Assembly: GCA_023386885.1 (NCBI GenBank)
Contig: JAEWIX010000064.1
Location: forward strand, 62,001 to 126,000
From: Pseudomonadota bacterium
Lineage (GTDB): Bacteria > Pseudomonadota > Alphaproteobacteria > Rhizobiales > Xanthobacteraceae
Direction of reading: 5' to 3'
DNA length: 64,000 nt
This document shows, one piece after another, positions 25,421-32,936 of the stretch. The stretch's first letter is position 1. Every line of letters starts with the position of its first letter. The notes beneath the pieces were generated by a model. The model saw only the letters and a program-made list of their open reading frames with translations. It did not search any database and was not told where the DNA came from. Position numbers and translations under genes: made by a program.

Positions 25421-25485
25421 GCGCAGCGCTGTATCGCTCAAGCGGATCGGTTACAGTCCCGAAGAAATTCGGGAGTAGGTGCACG

Positions 25486-26529
25486 ATGCGCGACACCGCC
25501 ACGATCCTGCCGCCCCTGTTGCGGGCGTTGACGGTGCTGGAATTCGTCGCGCGGCATCTCGATCCGATGACGTTCGATCAGATGTTCGCCGCCATCGGCA
25601 CCCCGGACGACGCGTTGCGCGAGGCATTGCATGGCGTCGATGGCGAAGACGGGCCGGCCGCCGCTTCGGCGCGTCTGGCGCTGTCGGCATTCGACGGCAT
25701 GCGCACGGCGCTGGCCAATGGCGACGATCTCTATGCGATCTATGGCGCGCTGCGGTTTCTGCCGCGCGCGCTGGACGCGCTGTATCCGCTCGCATCACGC
25801 GATCCCGTGGTGAACAGCTTCTACCTCGATGCATCGCTGCGCGGCGATGCCGACATCGTCGCGTGTGCCGCGCAGCCGCCGCGCGACGGAGAGACCGGCG
25901 TGATGCATTTCGATAATGAGCGCGGCAGTCGTGGCGGCTATTCGCTCTACGTGCCGGAAAGCTATTCATCCGAACGGCCGTTGCCGCTGGTGATGGCGCT
26001 GCACGGCGGCAACGGTCACGGCCGCGCGTTTCTGTGGAGCTGGTTGCGCGACGCGCGGAGTTTCGAGGCCATCGTTGTCGCGCCGACGGCGACGGGACGG
26101 ACATGGGCGTTGATGGGCGACGACACCGACACGCCGAACCTGCATCGCATTCTCGACGAGGTCGCTGCGCGTTGGCGTGTCGATGCGGCGCGGCTGCTGC
26201 TGACCGGCATGAGCGACGGCGGCACTTTCTGTTATGTCAGCGGGCTGGAGGCCGGATCGCGGTTCACGCATCTCGCGCCGGTGGCGGCGACCTTTCATCC
26301 GATGATGGCGACGATGGCCGATGCGGCGCGGCTCGACGGATTGCCGATCCGGATCACCCACGGCGCACGCGACTGGATGTTTCCCGTCGAGGTCGCGCGC
26401 CGCGCCGTCGAGGCACTCGCGGGCGCCGGCGCCGATGTCGGCTTTGGCGAGATCGACGATCTGAGCCATTGCTATCCGCGCGAGATCAACGCCGCGATGC
26501 TCAACTGGCTGCGCGACAATCCGCGTTGA
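25486..26529 (+). CDS. Alpha/beta hydrolase (phospholipase/carboxylesterase or esterase-D-like)
   Basis: The 347-residue protein has an N-terminal helical part (about 1-140) and a C-terminal hydrolase domain. The hydrolase part shows YSLYVPESYSSERPLPLVMALHGGNGHG (oxyanion region HGG), the nucleophile elbow TGMSDGGTF (GxSxG form) and the late ITHGARDWMFPV (Asp) and DLSHCYPREIN (His), completing a Ser-Asp-His triad. This resembles PHB-depolymerase/LpqC-like and feruloyl-esterase-like families. It follows pobA by 65 nt in the same direction and could share its transcript; an ester of an aromatic acid would be a logical substrate, but that is inference. Confidence 0.83.
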   Translation: MRDTATILPPLLRALTVLEFVARHLDPMTFDQMFAAIGTPDDALREALHGVDGEDGPAAASARLALSAFDGMRTALANGDDLYAIYGALRFLPRALDALYPLASRDPVVNSFYLDASLRGDADIVACAAQPPRDGETGVMHFDNERGSRGGYSLYVPESYSSERPLPLVMALHGGNGHGRAFLWSWLRDARSFEAIVVAPTATGRTWALMGDDTDTPNLHRILDEVAARWRVDAARLLLTGMSDGGTFCYVSGLEAGSRFTHLAPVAATFHPMMATMADAARLDGLPIRITHGARDWMFPVEVARRAVEALAGAGADVGFGEIDDLSHCYPREINAAMLNWLRDNPR

Positions 26530-26797
26530 AACGCTTTGTTAAAGGATGTTTCGCGTGATTTGCAGCGCGCGCGATTCGTTCTTTTGGAACGAAATGGAGT
26601 CGTTTCGTGAACGTGTTGTGATCGGGACCATCCGCGGTCCTTGCCGTCGCGACGAAAGCGATGGCCGTAGGTCTGCGGCGACGTGACCGGGGACGTTGCG
26701 GAAATTCTCTTGCCTCGCCGCGCGGACCTGTGACAGGGACATTTCGGGACAAGACGATATCGGCCGATCCGGCCGGAAGCGGCGAGGGGATGGCTCG

Positions 26798-27502
26798 GTG
26801 CTGCGAGGACTCTATAGCTGCGAGTATGGCATTGGCGATGCGATCGGCCGCAGCGTGATGCACGCCGACGCCGGCAAGCTGCTCGGCGGCAATTCCGGTT
26901 TCGCGCATACCGGCACCTATCGGGAAAGCGACGGCGAGATCGTCGCCGAGATCATCACCGAGCGCCACAACTTCGACCCCAGTTACCAGCCGTTGCTGGG
27001 CAAGGATATCGCCACGCTTCAGGCGCGCGGCAGCGAGCGCGACGGCATTGTCCGCTTCGAGGGCAGTGCCGAGACGATGCCCGGTGCGCAGTTCTGGTCG
27101 GTGATGACGCCGATCGACGATCGGATCGTCCCCGCGCCGGTGGCACGGCGCGACGGCGATATCGTCAACGGTCTCTACTCGATTCACATTCAGGCGCTCG
27201 ACAGCATCGGCGGCGGTTTGTCCGGCATCATGATACTGCACGACGGTCGCATCCTCGGCGGCGACGCGTTCTTCTATTACCTCGGCGCGTATTCCTGCGC
27301 CGATGGCCGCTGGAAAGGCGAGATCGTCAACCGGGAGCATACGCCGTCGCGCGGGCAGGTCCCCGTGTTCGGCGGCCACGAAGTCGGCATTGGCTTTTCC
27401 GGCCGTTATGACGCGAAGGGTGCGGATCTGGAAGCGACGGCGCTTGCGGGCAAGCGCAGTCTGCAGCTCTCCGCGGTCCTGAGGCTGATCGAGCCGGCGT
27501 AA
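26798..27502 (+). CDS. Tandem GrlR-like domain protein
   Basis: The 234-residue protein contains two copies of one fold. Copy 1 (about residues 1-110) begins LRGLYSCEYGIGDAIGRSV and includes LLGGNSGFAHTGTYRE. Copy 2 (about 120-234) begins VNGLYSIHIQALDSIGGGL, followed by ILGGDAFFYYLGAYS. The pattern G-x-Y-S ... G-x-G-(x)-GGD/N-x-x-x-Y-x-G-x-Y is that of GrlR, the LEE type III secretion antiregulator, and many unlinked homologues of unknown role. No type III secretion genes are near. The GTG start is chosen because the first repeat starts there and GAGGGGA precedes it. A lipocalin-like ligand-binding role is possible. Confidence 0.7.
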   Translation: MLRGLYSCEYGIGDAIGRSVMHADAGKLLGGNSGFAHTGTYRESDGEIVAEIITERHNFDPSYQPLLGKDIATLQARGSERDGIVRFEGSAETMPGAQFWSVMTPIDDRIVPAPVARRDGDIVNGLYSIHIQALDSIGGGLSGIMILHDGRILGGDAFFYYLGAYSCADGRWKGEIVNREHTPSRGQVPVFGGHEVGIGFSGRYDAKGADLEATALAGKRSLQLSAVLRLIEPA

Positions 27503-27511
27503 GCGGCTGCG

Positions 27512-28411
27512 TCACTCCACCAGCGGCGGCTCGCGGCGCAGCGCCAGCGCGACGCCGGCCAGCGTCAGCACCAGCGAGATGATTTCACGCGCGCCGAACG
27601 GATCGCCCAGAAACAGCGCGCCGGAGCAGACGCCGACGACCGGCACGCCGAGCGATCCGGTGGTGGCTGCGGCCGGCTTGAGGCGGCTCAGCGCGCCGAA
27701 CCAGGTGACGTAGGCGATCGCCATCGGCCCCAGCGTCATGTAGAGCATCAGCGCCCAGCCGCGCGGCGACAGCGCGCCGACATCCGGGTGCTCGAAGGCG
27801 AACCCGATCACGATCATCGGCAAGCAACCGAGCATCAGTTGCCAGGCCACCAGCCCGAACCGCCCCAGCGGGATCGGCGTCCGTGCCGTGACGCTGCCGA
27901 AGGCGAACAGGATGGCGCAACCCAGCGCCGTCACCACGCCGATCAGCTTGGTCTCGTCGAAGGCGAGGCTCTGCCCGCTGAACAACACCGCGAGGCCGGC
28001 GAACGCCAGTACCAGTGCCGCGACGCCGCGCAAGGTCGGCCGCTCGCCGAGCACCGGCCAGGCGAACAGCATGGTCCAGATCGGCATGGTGTAGGCGAGC
28101 AGCGCCGCTTCGCTGATCGGCAGGTACTTCATCGCCAGCGTGCCGAAGCCCATCCAGGCGAACACGTTGGTGAAGGCGGCGAAGCCGAGGCGGGGCCAGA
28201 AGCGGGACGGGACCGCGAGGCTCTCGCCGCGCCACACCGCGATGCCCGCGAGCAGCACCGCCGCCGCGACGCCGGCCACGCCGCGCGAGAAAAACGGCGG
28301 CCATTCCAGCAACAGCACTTTGATCGCCGGCCAGTTCAGGCCCCAGGCGAGAATGGTGGTGGCAAGGAGCAGGAACCCGACAAGGCGGGGATCGGACGGC
28401 GCTTTCGACAT
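27512..28411 (-). CDS. EamA/DMT superfamily transporter
   Basis: The 299-residue inner membrane protein has ten predicted helices and two EamA repeats (about 15-145 and 160-290). The beginning FLLLATTILAWGLNWPAIKVLL and the conserved PIWTMLFAWPVLGERPTL at the end of the first repeat are standard. Members export amino acids, drugs or nucleotides; the substrate is unknown. It has the same length and general organisation as two other DMT genes in this window (37399-38298 and 38364-39263), indicating paralogues. The ATG begins just before the first helix; no strong ribosome site is visible. Its stop is nine bases from the convergent GrlR-like gene. Confidence 0.9.
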   Translation of the reverse strand: MSKAPSDPRLVGFLLLATTILAWGLNWPAIKVLLLEWPPFFSRGVAGVAAAVLLAGIAVWRGESLAVPSRFWPRLGFAAFTNVFAWMGFGTLAMKYLPISEAALLAYTMPIWTMLFAWPVLGERPTLRGVAALVLAFAGLAVLFSGQSLAFDETKLIGVVTALGCAILFAFGSVTARTPIPLGRFGLVAWQLMLGCLPMIVIGFAFEHPDVGALSPRGWALMLYMTLGPMAIAYVTWFGALSRLKPAAATTGSLGVPVVGVCSGALFLGDPFGAREIISLVLTLAGVALALRREPPLVE

Positions 28412-28599
28412 GTGCCGTCGTTTAGGGGCTGGCGGATGCGAAGTAAAACGGCGCGGGAGCACAGCAGGGTTGCGCCGGCCGGTTATTCAGCCGATTCGTC
28501 CTCCATGCAGGCCAAATACAAGCAAACAATTTTTGGTTTGGGGCGTTGTCAGTGCGATGGGTTCAGGTACGCTGAACGTCCAATCCTTGGGAGACTACC

Positions 28600-28821
28600 A
28601 TGAAAAGCCTGTCTTTGATTGCCGTGTTGACCATGTTTGCCGCCGGGCCTGCCCTGGCGCAGTCCTGCAACGCCGTCAGCGCCGACGGCAAGCCGCTCGC
28701 CGGCGCCGCCAAGACCAGTTTCATGAAGAAGTGCTGCGAGACCAACGCCAAGAGCGCGGAAGGCAAGCCGCTCTCCGGCGCTGCGAAAAGCAGCTACGTC
28801 AAGAAGTGCATGGGAAGCTGA
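28600..28821 (+). CDS. Small secreted PsiF-repeat protein
   Basis: The 73-residue precursor has a signal peptide (MKSLSLIAVLTMFAAGPALA) followed by two copies of a repeat: SADGKPLAGAAKTSFMKKC and SAEGKPLSGAAKSSYVKKC. This lysine-rich repeat with Gly-Ala-Ala/Lys and terminal Lys-Lys-Cys resembles the PsiF domain of phosphate-starvation-inducible proteins. The mature part has four cysteines, two of them adjacent (KKCCE). Function is unknown; export and disulfide formation are likely. A strong hairpin terminator follows. No PHO box was identified upstream, so phosphate control is not shown. Confidence 0.8.
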   Translation: MKSLSLIAVLTMFAAGPALAQSCNAVSADGKPLAGAAKTSFMKKCCETNAKSAEGKPLSGAAKSSYVKKCMGS

Positions 28822-28851
28822 CGCGCCTCACGCGAAGCTCGACGCAAAATG

Positions 28852-28879
28852 CAAAAGCCCCGCGCGAGCGGGGCTTTTG
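28852..28879. terminator. Bidirectional rho-independent terminator
   Basis: CAAAAGCCCCGC and GCGGGGCTTTTG form a perfect 12-base stem with a GCGA tetraloop. The ends supply a T-run on each strand, so the element can stop both the PsiF-repeat gene and the convergent GST gene. Confidence 0.9.
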
Positions 28880-28899
28880 TTTGACCGGATGCGCCGCGA

Positions 28900-29778
28900 T
28901 TACTTCGCCGCTTCCAGCTTGTCCTGCGTCTTCGTCTCAAAATCGCTGGCGTCGTGGCGCTCGTGCAACTGCTGCGCCGGGTCGCCGGAGACGCGGTTGA
29001 CGATGCGGCCGCGCTTCACCGCCGGCCGCGCCGCGATCTGCGCGGTCCAGCGCTGGACGTTCCTGTAGCTCGCGACGTCGAGGAAGGTCCCGGAATCGCC
29101 GTAGATCACGCCCTTCGCCAACCCGCCGTACCACGGCCAGATCGCGATATCGGCAATCGTGTAATCCTTGCCGGCGATGTATTCGCTCTCGGCCAGGCGG
29201 CGGTCGAGCACGTCGAGTTGCCGCTTCACCTCCATGGCGAAACGATCGATGGCGTATTCGATCTTGGTCGGTGCGTAAGCATAGAAATGGCCGAAGCCGC
29301 CGCCGAGATACGGCCCGCTGCCCATCTGCCAGAACAGCCACGACAGGCACTCCGCGCGCCCGGCGGCATCCTTTGGAACGAACGCGCCGAATTTCTCCGC
29401 GAGATGGAGCAGGATCGCGCCGGACTCGAACACGCGGATCGGTTTGTCGGGGTTGCTGCGATCCAGCAGCGCCGGGATCTTCGAGTTCGGATTGACGTCG
29501 ACGAAGCCGGACGAAAACTGCTCGCCGTCGCCGATCTTGATCAGCCAGGCGTCGTATTCCGCGCCCTTGTGGCCGGCAGCCAGCAGTTCCTCCAGCATGA
29601 TGGTGGCCTTCTGGCCGTTCGGCGTCGCCAGCGAATAAAGTTGCAGCGGATGCTTGCCGAGCGGCAGCGCCTTCTCGTGCGTGGGGCCGGCGACGGGGCG
29701 ATTGATCGACGCGAACTTGCCGCCGTTCTCCTTGTTCCAGGTCCAGACTTTGGGCGGCGTATAGGGGGCGTCGGTCAT
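28900..29778 (-). CDS. yghU: Glutathione S-transferase, YghU type
   Basis: The 292-residue protein is the longer YghU/YfcG class of glutathione transferase, which acts as a disulfide-bond reductase with glutathione. The N-terminal extension YTPPKVWTWNKENGGKFASINRPVAGPTHEKALPLG is diagnostic. The thioredoxin-like domain contains LYSLATPNGQKATIMLEE and GFVDVNPNSKIPALLD (cis-Pro) with FESGAILLHLAEKFG, the Glu-Ser that binds the glutathione gamma-glutamyl group. The helical domain ends with DYTIADIAIWPWYGG, the N-capping motif of GSTs. The start was set at MTDAPYT because the family begins there and GGAG precedes it. The cytosolic role is probably oxidative stress defence. Confidence 0.93.
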   Translation of the reverse strand: MTDAPYTPPKVWTWNKENGGKFASINRPVAGPTHEKALPLGKHPLQLYSLATPNGQKATIMLEELLAAGHKGAEYDAWLIKIGDGEQFSSGFVDVNPNSKIPALLDRSNPDKPIRVFESGAILLHLAEKFGAFVPKDAAGRAECLSWLFWQMGSGPYLGGGFGHFYAYAPTKIEYAIDRFAMEVKRQLDVLDRRLAESEYIAGKDYTIADIAIWPWYGGLAKGVIYGDSGTFLDVASYRNVQRWTAQIAARPAVKRGRIVNRVSGDPAQQLHERHDASDFETKTQDKLEAAK

Positions 29779-29972
29779 GCGGGGCTCCGGGGAATGGATG
29801 TGGGTTGGTTCCCAACAGGTGGCGAAGATCGGACGCATTGCAAGAGGGGCAACGCATGGGTGATGGCGCTGTCGTGCATCGGACTGTGCAAAGGCCGGGG
29901 ACATTCTCGCCGCAGTTGGCGGTTACGACGCGATAAACGCGGCGACCAACAGCACGCACATCGGGAGGCGCC

Positions 29973-30815
29973 ATGACGGAGGCCGACAACTATCTGCTCG
30001 GACGCGCGGACGCCGAGGTGGCACGTCTGACGCGCCAGATCGTCACGCTGGCGTCGGACTCCGAGACGCAACTCGACCGCATCGGAATCGAGCGCGGCGA
30101 AAACGTCGTCGATCTCGGCTGCGGCCCCGGCGGTGCGCTGCATCTTCTCGCCGAACGCGTCGGAAAAACCGGATCGGTACTCGGCATCGATCGCAGCGAT
30201 CGTTTCGTCGAACTTGCGCGGGGCTTCGTTGCCACGCAAGGATTGCCGCAGGTCGAGGTGCGCGAAGGCGATGCCTACGCGACCGGCTTGCCGCGCGCAT
30301 CGTTCGACGGCGTGCACATGCGGCTGTTGCTGGTCAACGTGCCGGAGCCCGCGCGGATCGTGCGCGAGGCGGTGGCGCTGGTGCGCCCCGGCGGTTGGGT
30401 CGCAAGTTTCGAGGCCGATTATCTGCCCGAGTGTTGCGATCCGCCATTGCCGGCATGGACGCGGCTGCTGGAGGCCTATTCGGCCTACGCGCGGATGCAG
30501 GGCATCGACCTTGCGGCCGGCCGCCACATGCATCGGCTGTTTCGCGAGGCGGGCGTCAGCGACATCGTCGTCGATGCCATCGTGCATGTGTTTGCACCGG
30601 ATCACGAGCGGCGCATGGCGCCGCGCAACCTGATCGCCACCGCGCGCGAACGACTGATCGATGCCGGGTTGATGACGCGCGCCGATCTTGAGCGCGACAT
30701 GGCCGCGCTGGAGGCGCATCTCGCAAGCCCCGACGTGCAGGTGACCTCCAACATGTTCTTCCGGCTGACGGGAAGGGTGGGGCATACAGCGGCGACGCGC
30801 GCGCGGCCGCATTGA
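29973..30815 (+). CDS. Class I SAM-dependent methyltransferase
   Basis: The 280-residue protein has the SAM-binding motif I VVDLGCGPGGALHLLAERVG (residues about 45-64), motif post-I VLGIDRSDRFVELAR, and the later VRPGGWVASFEADY. It is most similar in shape to small-molecule methyltransferases of the UbiE/COQ5 type, but without the quinone-specific signatures. GGGAGGCGCC precedes the ATG. It is divergent from the GST gene and not obviously in an operon. The methyl acceptor is unknown. The C-terminal 60 residues are helical and Arg-rich. Confidence 0.9.
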   Translation: MTEADNYLLGRADAEVARLTRQIVTLASDSETQLDRIGIERGENVVDLGCGPGGALHLLAERVGKTGSVLGIDRSDRFVELARGFVATQGLPQVEVREGDAYATGLPRASFDGVHMRLLLVNVPEPARIVREAVALVRPGGWVASFEADYLPECCDPPLPAWTRLLEAYSAYARMQGIDLAAGRHMHRLFREAGVSDIVVDAIVHVFAPDHERRMAPRNLIATARERLIDAGLMTRADLERDMAALEAHLASPDVQVTSNMFFRLTGRVGHTAATRARPH

Positions 30816-30913
30816 ATGCGCGGAGCCGGGTGCGCGCGGATGACGCGATGCATTGGCGCGTATTCGCTTCAATTTGAGTGGTGTCGCGGCAATGGTCCGT
30901 CTAGGGTCGGCCC

Positions 30914-31276
30914 ATGTCGCGATTCATAAGCCTGTCGATTGTCGTTGTTCTCGCGCTGGCCGCCACCGCGGCGGTGGCCGGGCCGCGTCACAAGAAGCAC
31001 ACGCTGCGCCCGCATCACTACGGCTTCCTGCCGGGTTATCAGCAGCCGCTGAACAACGCCGCGCCGCTGTTCAAGCAGGAAGCGTCCGTGCTGCGCAACG
31101 CGCGCCGCAAGAAGCGCCACTGGTACATCGGCCCGACGCCGCGCTACTACAATTTCTGGGACGGCCAGTTGCGCTATCCCGGCCAGCCCGGTTTCTCGCG
31201 CGGCCGCTACAACGGCGGCAGTTTCGGCCCATGCTGGACGCAAACGCCGATCGGGGCGGTGTGGACGTGCGGGTGA
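30914..31276 (+). CDS. Small secreted basic protein, unknown function
   Basis: The 120-residue precursor has a signal peptide (MSRFISLSIVVVLALAATAAVAG). The mature protein is basic and rich in Tyr, Arg and Pro (RHKKHTLRPHHYGFLPGYQQP; RNARRKKRHWYIGPTPRYYNFWDG) and ends with CWTQTPIGAVWTCG, two cysteines likely to form a disulfide. The pattern recalls exported proteins of unknown role common in Bradyrhizobium, possibly associated with the cell wall. It lies just upstream of a desaturase remnant. No function is proposed. Confidence 0.72.
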   Translation: MSRFISLSIVVVLALAATAAVAGPRHKKHTLRPHHYGFLPGYQQPLNNAAPLFKQEASVLRNARRKKRHWYIGPTPRYYNFWDGQLRYPGQPGFSRGRYNGGSFGPCWTQTPIGAVWTCG

Positions 31277-31308
31277 AGGTACGTGGGATGACTTTCGCCA
31301 AGGGCTGA

Positions 31309-31584
31309 CCCGTACGGCGGTGTCGGAGGACGATCACCACCAAGCAATTCGTGGTGTCGATCCTCACGCTGGGCGAAGGCCTGCACAACAACCATCACCG
31401 CTTCCCCCGCGACGCCTCCATCTCGCGCGCCTGGTACGAAATCGACATCACCGGCCTGATCATTCGTGGCCTCGGAAAACTCGGGCTCGTGCAGGATATT
31501 TTCGAGGGCGGAGCACAAGCCACGCGTTCCGGGAACGCGGAGGGCGGGCAGCGGTCGATGGCGGAGCGGGAAGAAGGGGTGTGA
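31309..31584 (+). pseudogene. Remnant of a fatty-acid desaturase (C-terminal fragment)
   Basis: The open frame keeps only the end of a membrane desaturase of the delta-9 type: FVVSILTLGEGLHNNHHRFP, followed by ISRAWYEIDITGLIIRGLGKLGLVQDIF. HNNHH is the third histidine box (HxxHH). The first two boxes and all membrane segments, roughly the first 250 residues of the normal protein, are missing; the reading frame is closed by a TGA at 31306-31308 and no start codon with a ribosome site is present. About 20 unrelated residues follow the homology. It lies beside the AT-rich PIN-like gene, so the loss may have accompanied an insertion or deletion here. Confidence 0.75.
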
Positions 31585-31636
31585 GGCACGAACACTTGGC
31601 CAACGGCATGCTGATCGTGGGCGCGACGAGCGTTTA

Positions 31637-32851
31637 TTAAGCTGTGATGACGGAACAAGACTCCGCTAGTTGACGCCGATCAACTATACGAGATCGGAGG
31701 TCGAAGTCTTGTTTTAAGAGAGATGAGAAAAACGCATCGCATCGAAAAAAATCGCAATAGGGCGCATATACTGCATGCATCATATCGCCAAAGTCACTTG
31801 GATTTCGAGAAGGCGGAGCTTTGTTGCCGCTTTTAAGCCGTTGGAGCATCGAATTTATGCGTGAGAAATAATAGGCGACGTACATATTCAAGAAGGCCGA
31901 GACTGCTGGGCAGGCAGCCACTATTTGAGTGATCTGTTGGTCAGAATAACCATCTGCTTCTATGTCCGAATGTAAAGAGACGATTTCTCTACAAAGCCGA
32001 GCTTTCGGTAGTGCGTTCCGAAAAAATTTTGAGATATTGATATCAGGCTGAGCACAGATGAGATCATAAATCCGCGTTCCTGTTTCTTGGAGTCGAGTGT
32101 CCATACGGGTCTGCATTTCTTTGCCCCGGCTCCTAAGGAGAGTGTAGATCGTATGGCGCTCCTCAGTAAGGTCTAGGACACTTTCAACTAACCCGAGAGG
32201 GTTGTTCATTATCGAATATAGGGTTTTAGAAAATTCTTCGTCTGATCTGTGACCTGTAATCCATTCGATTATAAACTGCCTGTTAAAGAGACTAAACGGA
32301 AACTCATTGGACAGAGGCTCTGTATGACCGTCTGCTAGTTTTCGCCAATTTTCGCGACCACTGGCTTTGCTTAACTTCCAATCTGACCTCAGTTTTCGCC
32401 TTTCTGCTCGGGGAAGAAAAGAGATGTGCTCGTCAAAACGAGCCATCATTTTTTGCCGTTTTTGGCTGAAGTCCAACTCCAAGGAGATGCCGAACCACTC
32501 AGATTCTTTAGAGAAAAGCTCATTGGTCGATAACTTTGCGTCTGTGGCACCATTTACGGCCTTCGCTATTTCTAGCGACATTATTTCATTCGGTAGACGC
32601 AGAAAAAATTTGGGCGAGCACAATTCATGCATAAGCCTGGCCCGGCGTATCGCAGCTTCCTTATGAGCGAGATCGTTAGTTGCATGTACCGCTTCCGATA
32701 AATGGATTCCGGATAGAACGAAGGATGCTTGTCCATTGCTGGCGTTAGAGCGAACGATCTGAAGCAGTTCGTGATTCTCTGAAGAGAGATTGGATTCCAA
32801 AGCAGATAAGTCAGAGAAATCAGAACTATCGAGATAGACGATCTTTGGCAT
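31637..32851 (-). CDS. AT-rich orphan gene for a large PIN-like nuclease-domain protein
   Basis: The 404-residue protein begins with a beta-strand and acidic pair (IVYLDSSDFS, Asp8 and Asp11), has Glu53 in SGIHLSEAVHA, and ends with DFGDMMHAVYAPYCDFFRCDAFF. The last holds Asp356 with His359, Asp367 and Asp372. This spacing fits the acidic cluster of a PIN-type RNase with a long helical insert (about 60-340). N- and C-termini together would form the active site. No partner antitoxin is adjacent. Base composition differs sharply from the neighbours: the 60 bases from 32161 contain 25 G or C, whereas most of the window is plainly GC-rich. It begins 19 nt beyond the nrdJ terminator with no obvious promoter or strong ribosome site. 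Acquisition by transfer is likely. Confidence 0.68.
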   Translation of the reverse strand: MPKIVYLDSSDFSDLSALESNLSSENHELLQIVRSNASNGQASFVLSGIHLSEAVHATNDLAHKEAAIRRARLMHELCSPKFFLRLPNEIMSLEIAKAVNGATDAKLSTNELFSKESEWFGISLELDFSQKRQKMMARFDEHISFLPRAERRKLRSDWKLSKASGRENWRKLADGHTEPLSNEFPFSLFNRQFIIEWITGHRSDEEFSKTLYSIMNNPLGLVESVLDLTEERHTIYTLLRSRGKEMQTRMDTRLQETGTRIYDLICAQPDINISKFFRNALPKARLCREIVSLHSDIEADGYSDQQITQIVAACPAVSAFLNMYVAYYFSRINSMLQRLKSGNKAPPSRNPSDFGDMMHAVYAPYCDFFRCDAFFSSLLKQDFDLRSRIVDRRQLAESCSVITA

Positions 32852-32870
32852 GGCATTTGTTCCAAATGAA

Positions 32871-32897
32871 AAAGGGACGACCAGTGGCCGCCCCTTT
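32871..32897 (-). terminator. Rho-independent terminator of nrdJ
   Basis: Read on the minus strand, AAAGGGGCGGCC and GGTCGTCCCTTT form a 12-base stem (two G-U pairs) closed by ACT and followed directly by a T-run. It lies 39 nt after the nrdJ stop and only 19 nt before the start of the PIN-like gene. Confidence 0.85.
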
Positions 32898-32936
32898 CGG
32901 AAAACATTGCTCTTTTGCGGCGCAGTTGCTGTTGGG

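Noticed and set aside
31637..32851. AT-rich gene as an IS transposase
   Set aside because: No DDE or HUH motif, no terminal inverted repeats and no flanking target duplications are seen. The acidic residues fit a PIN-like protein better.
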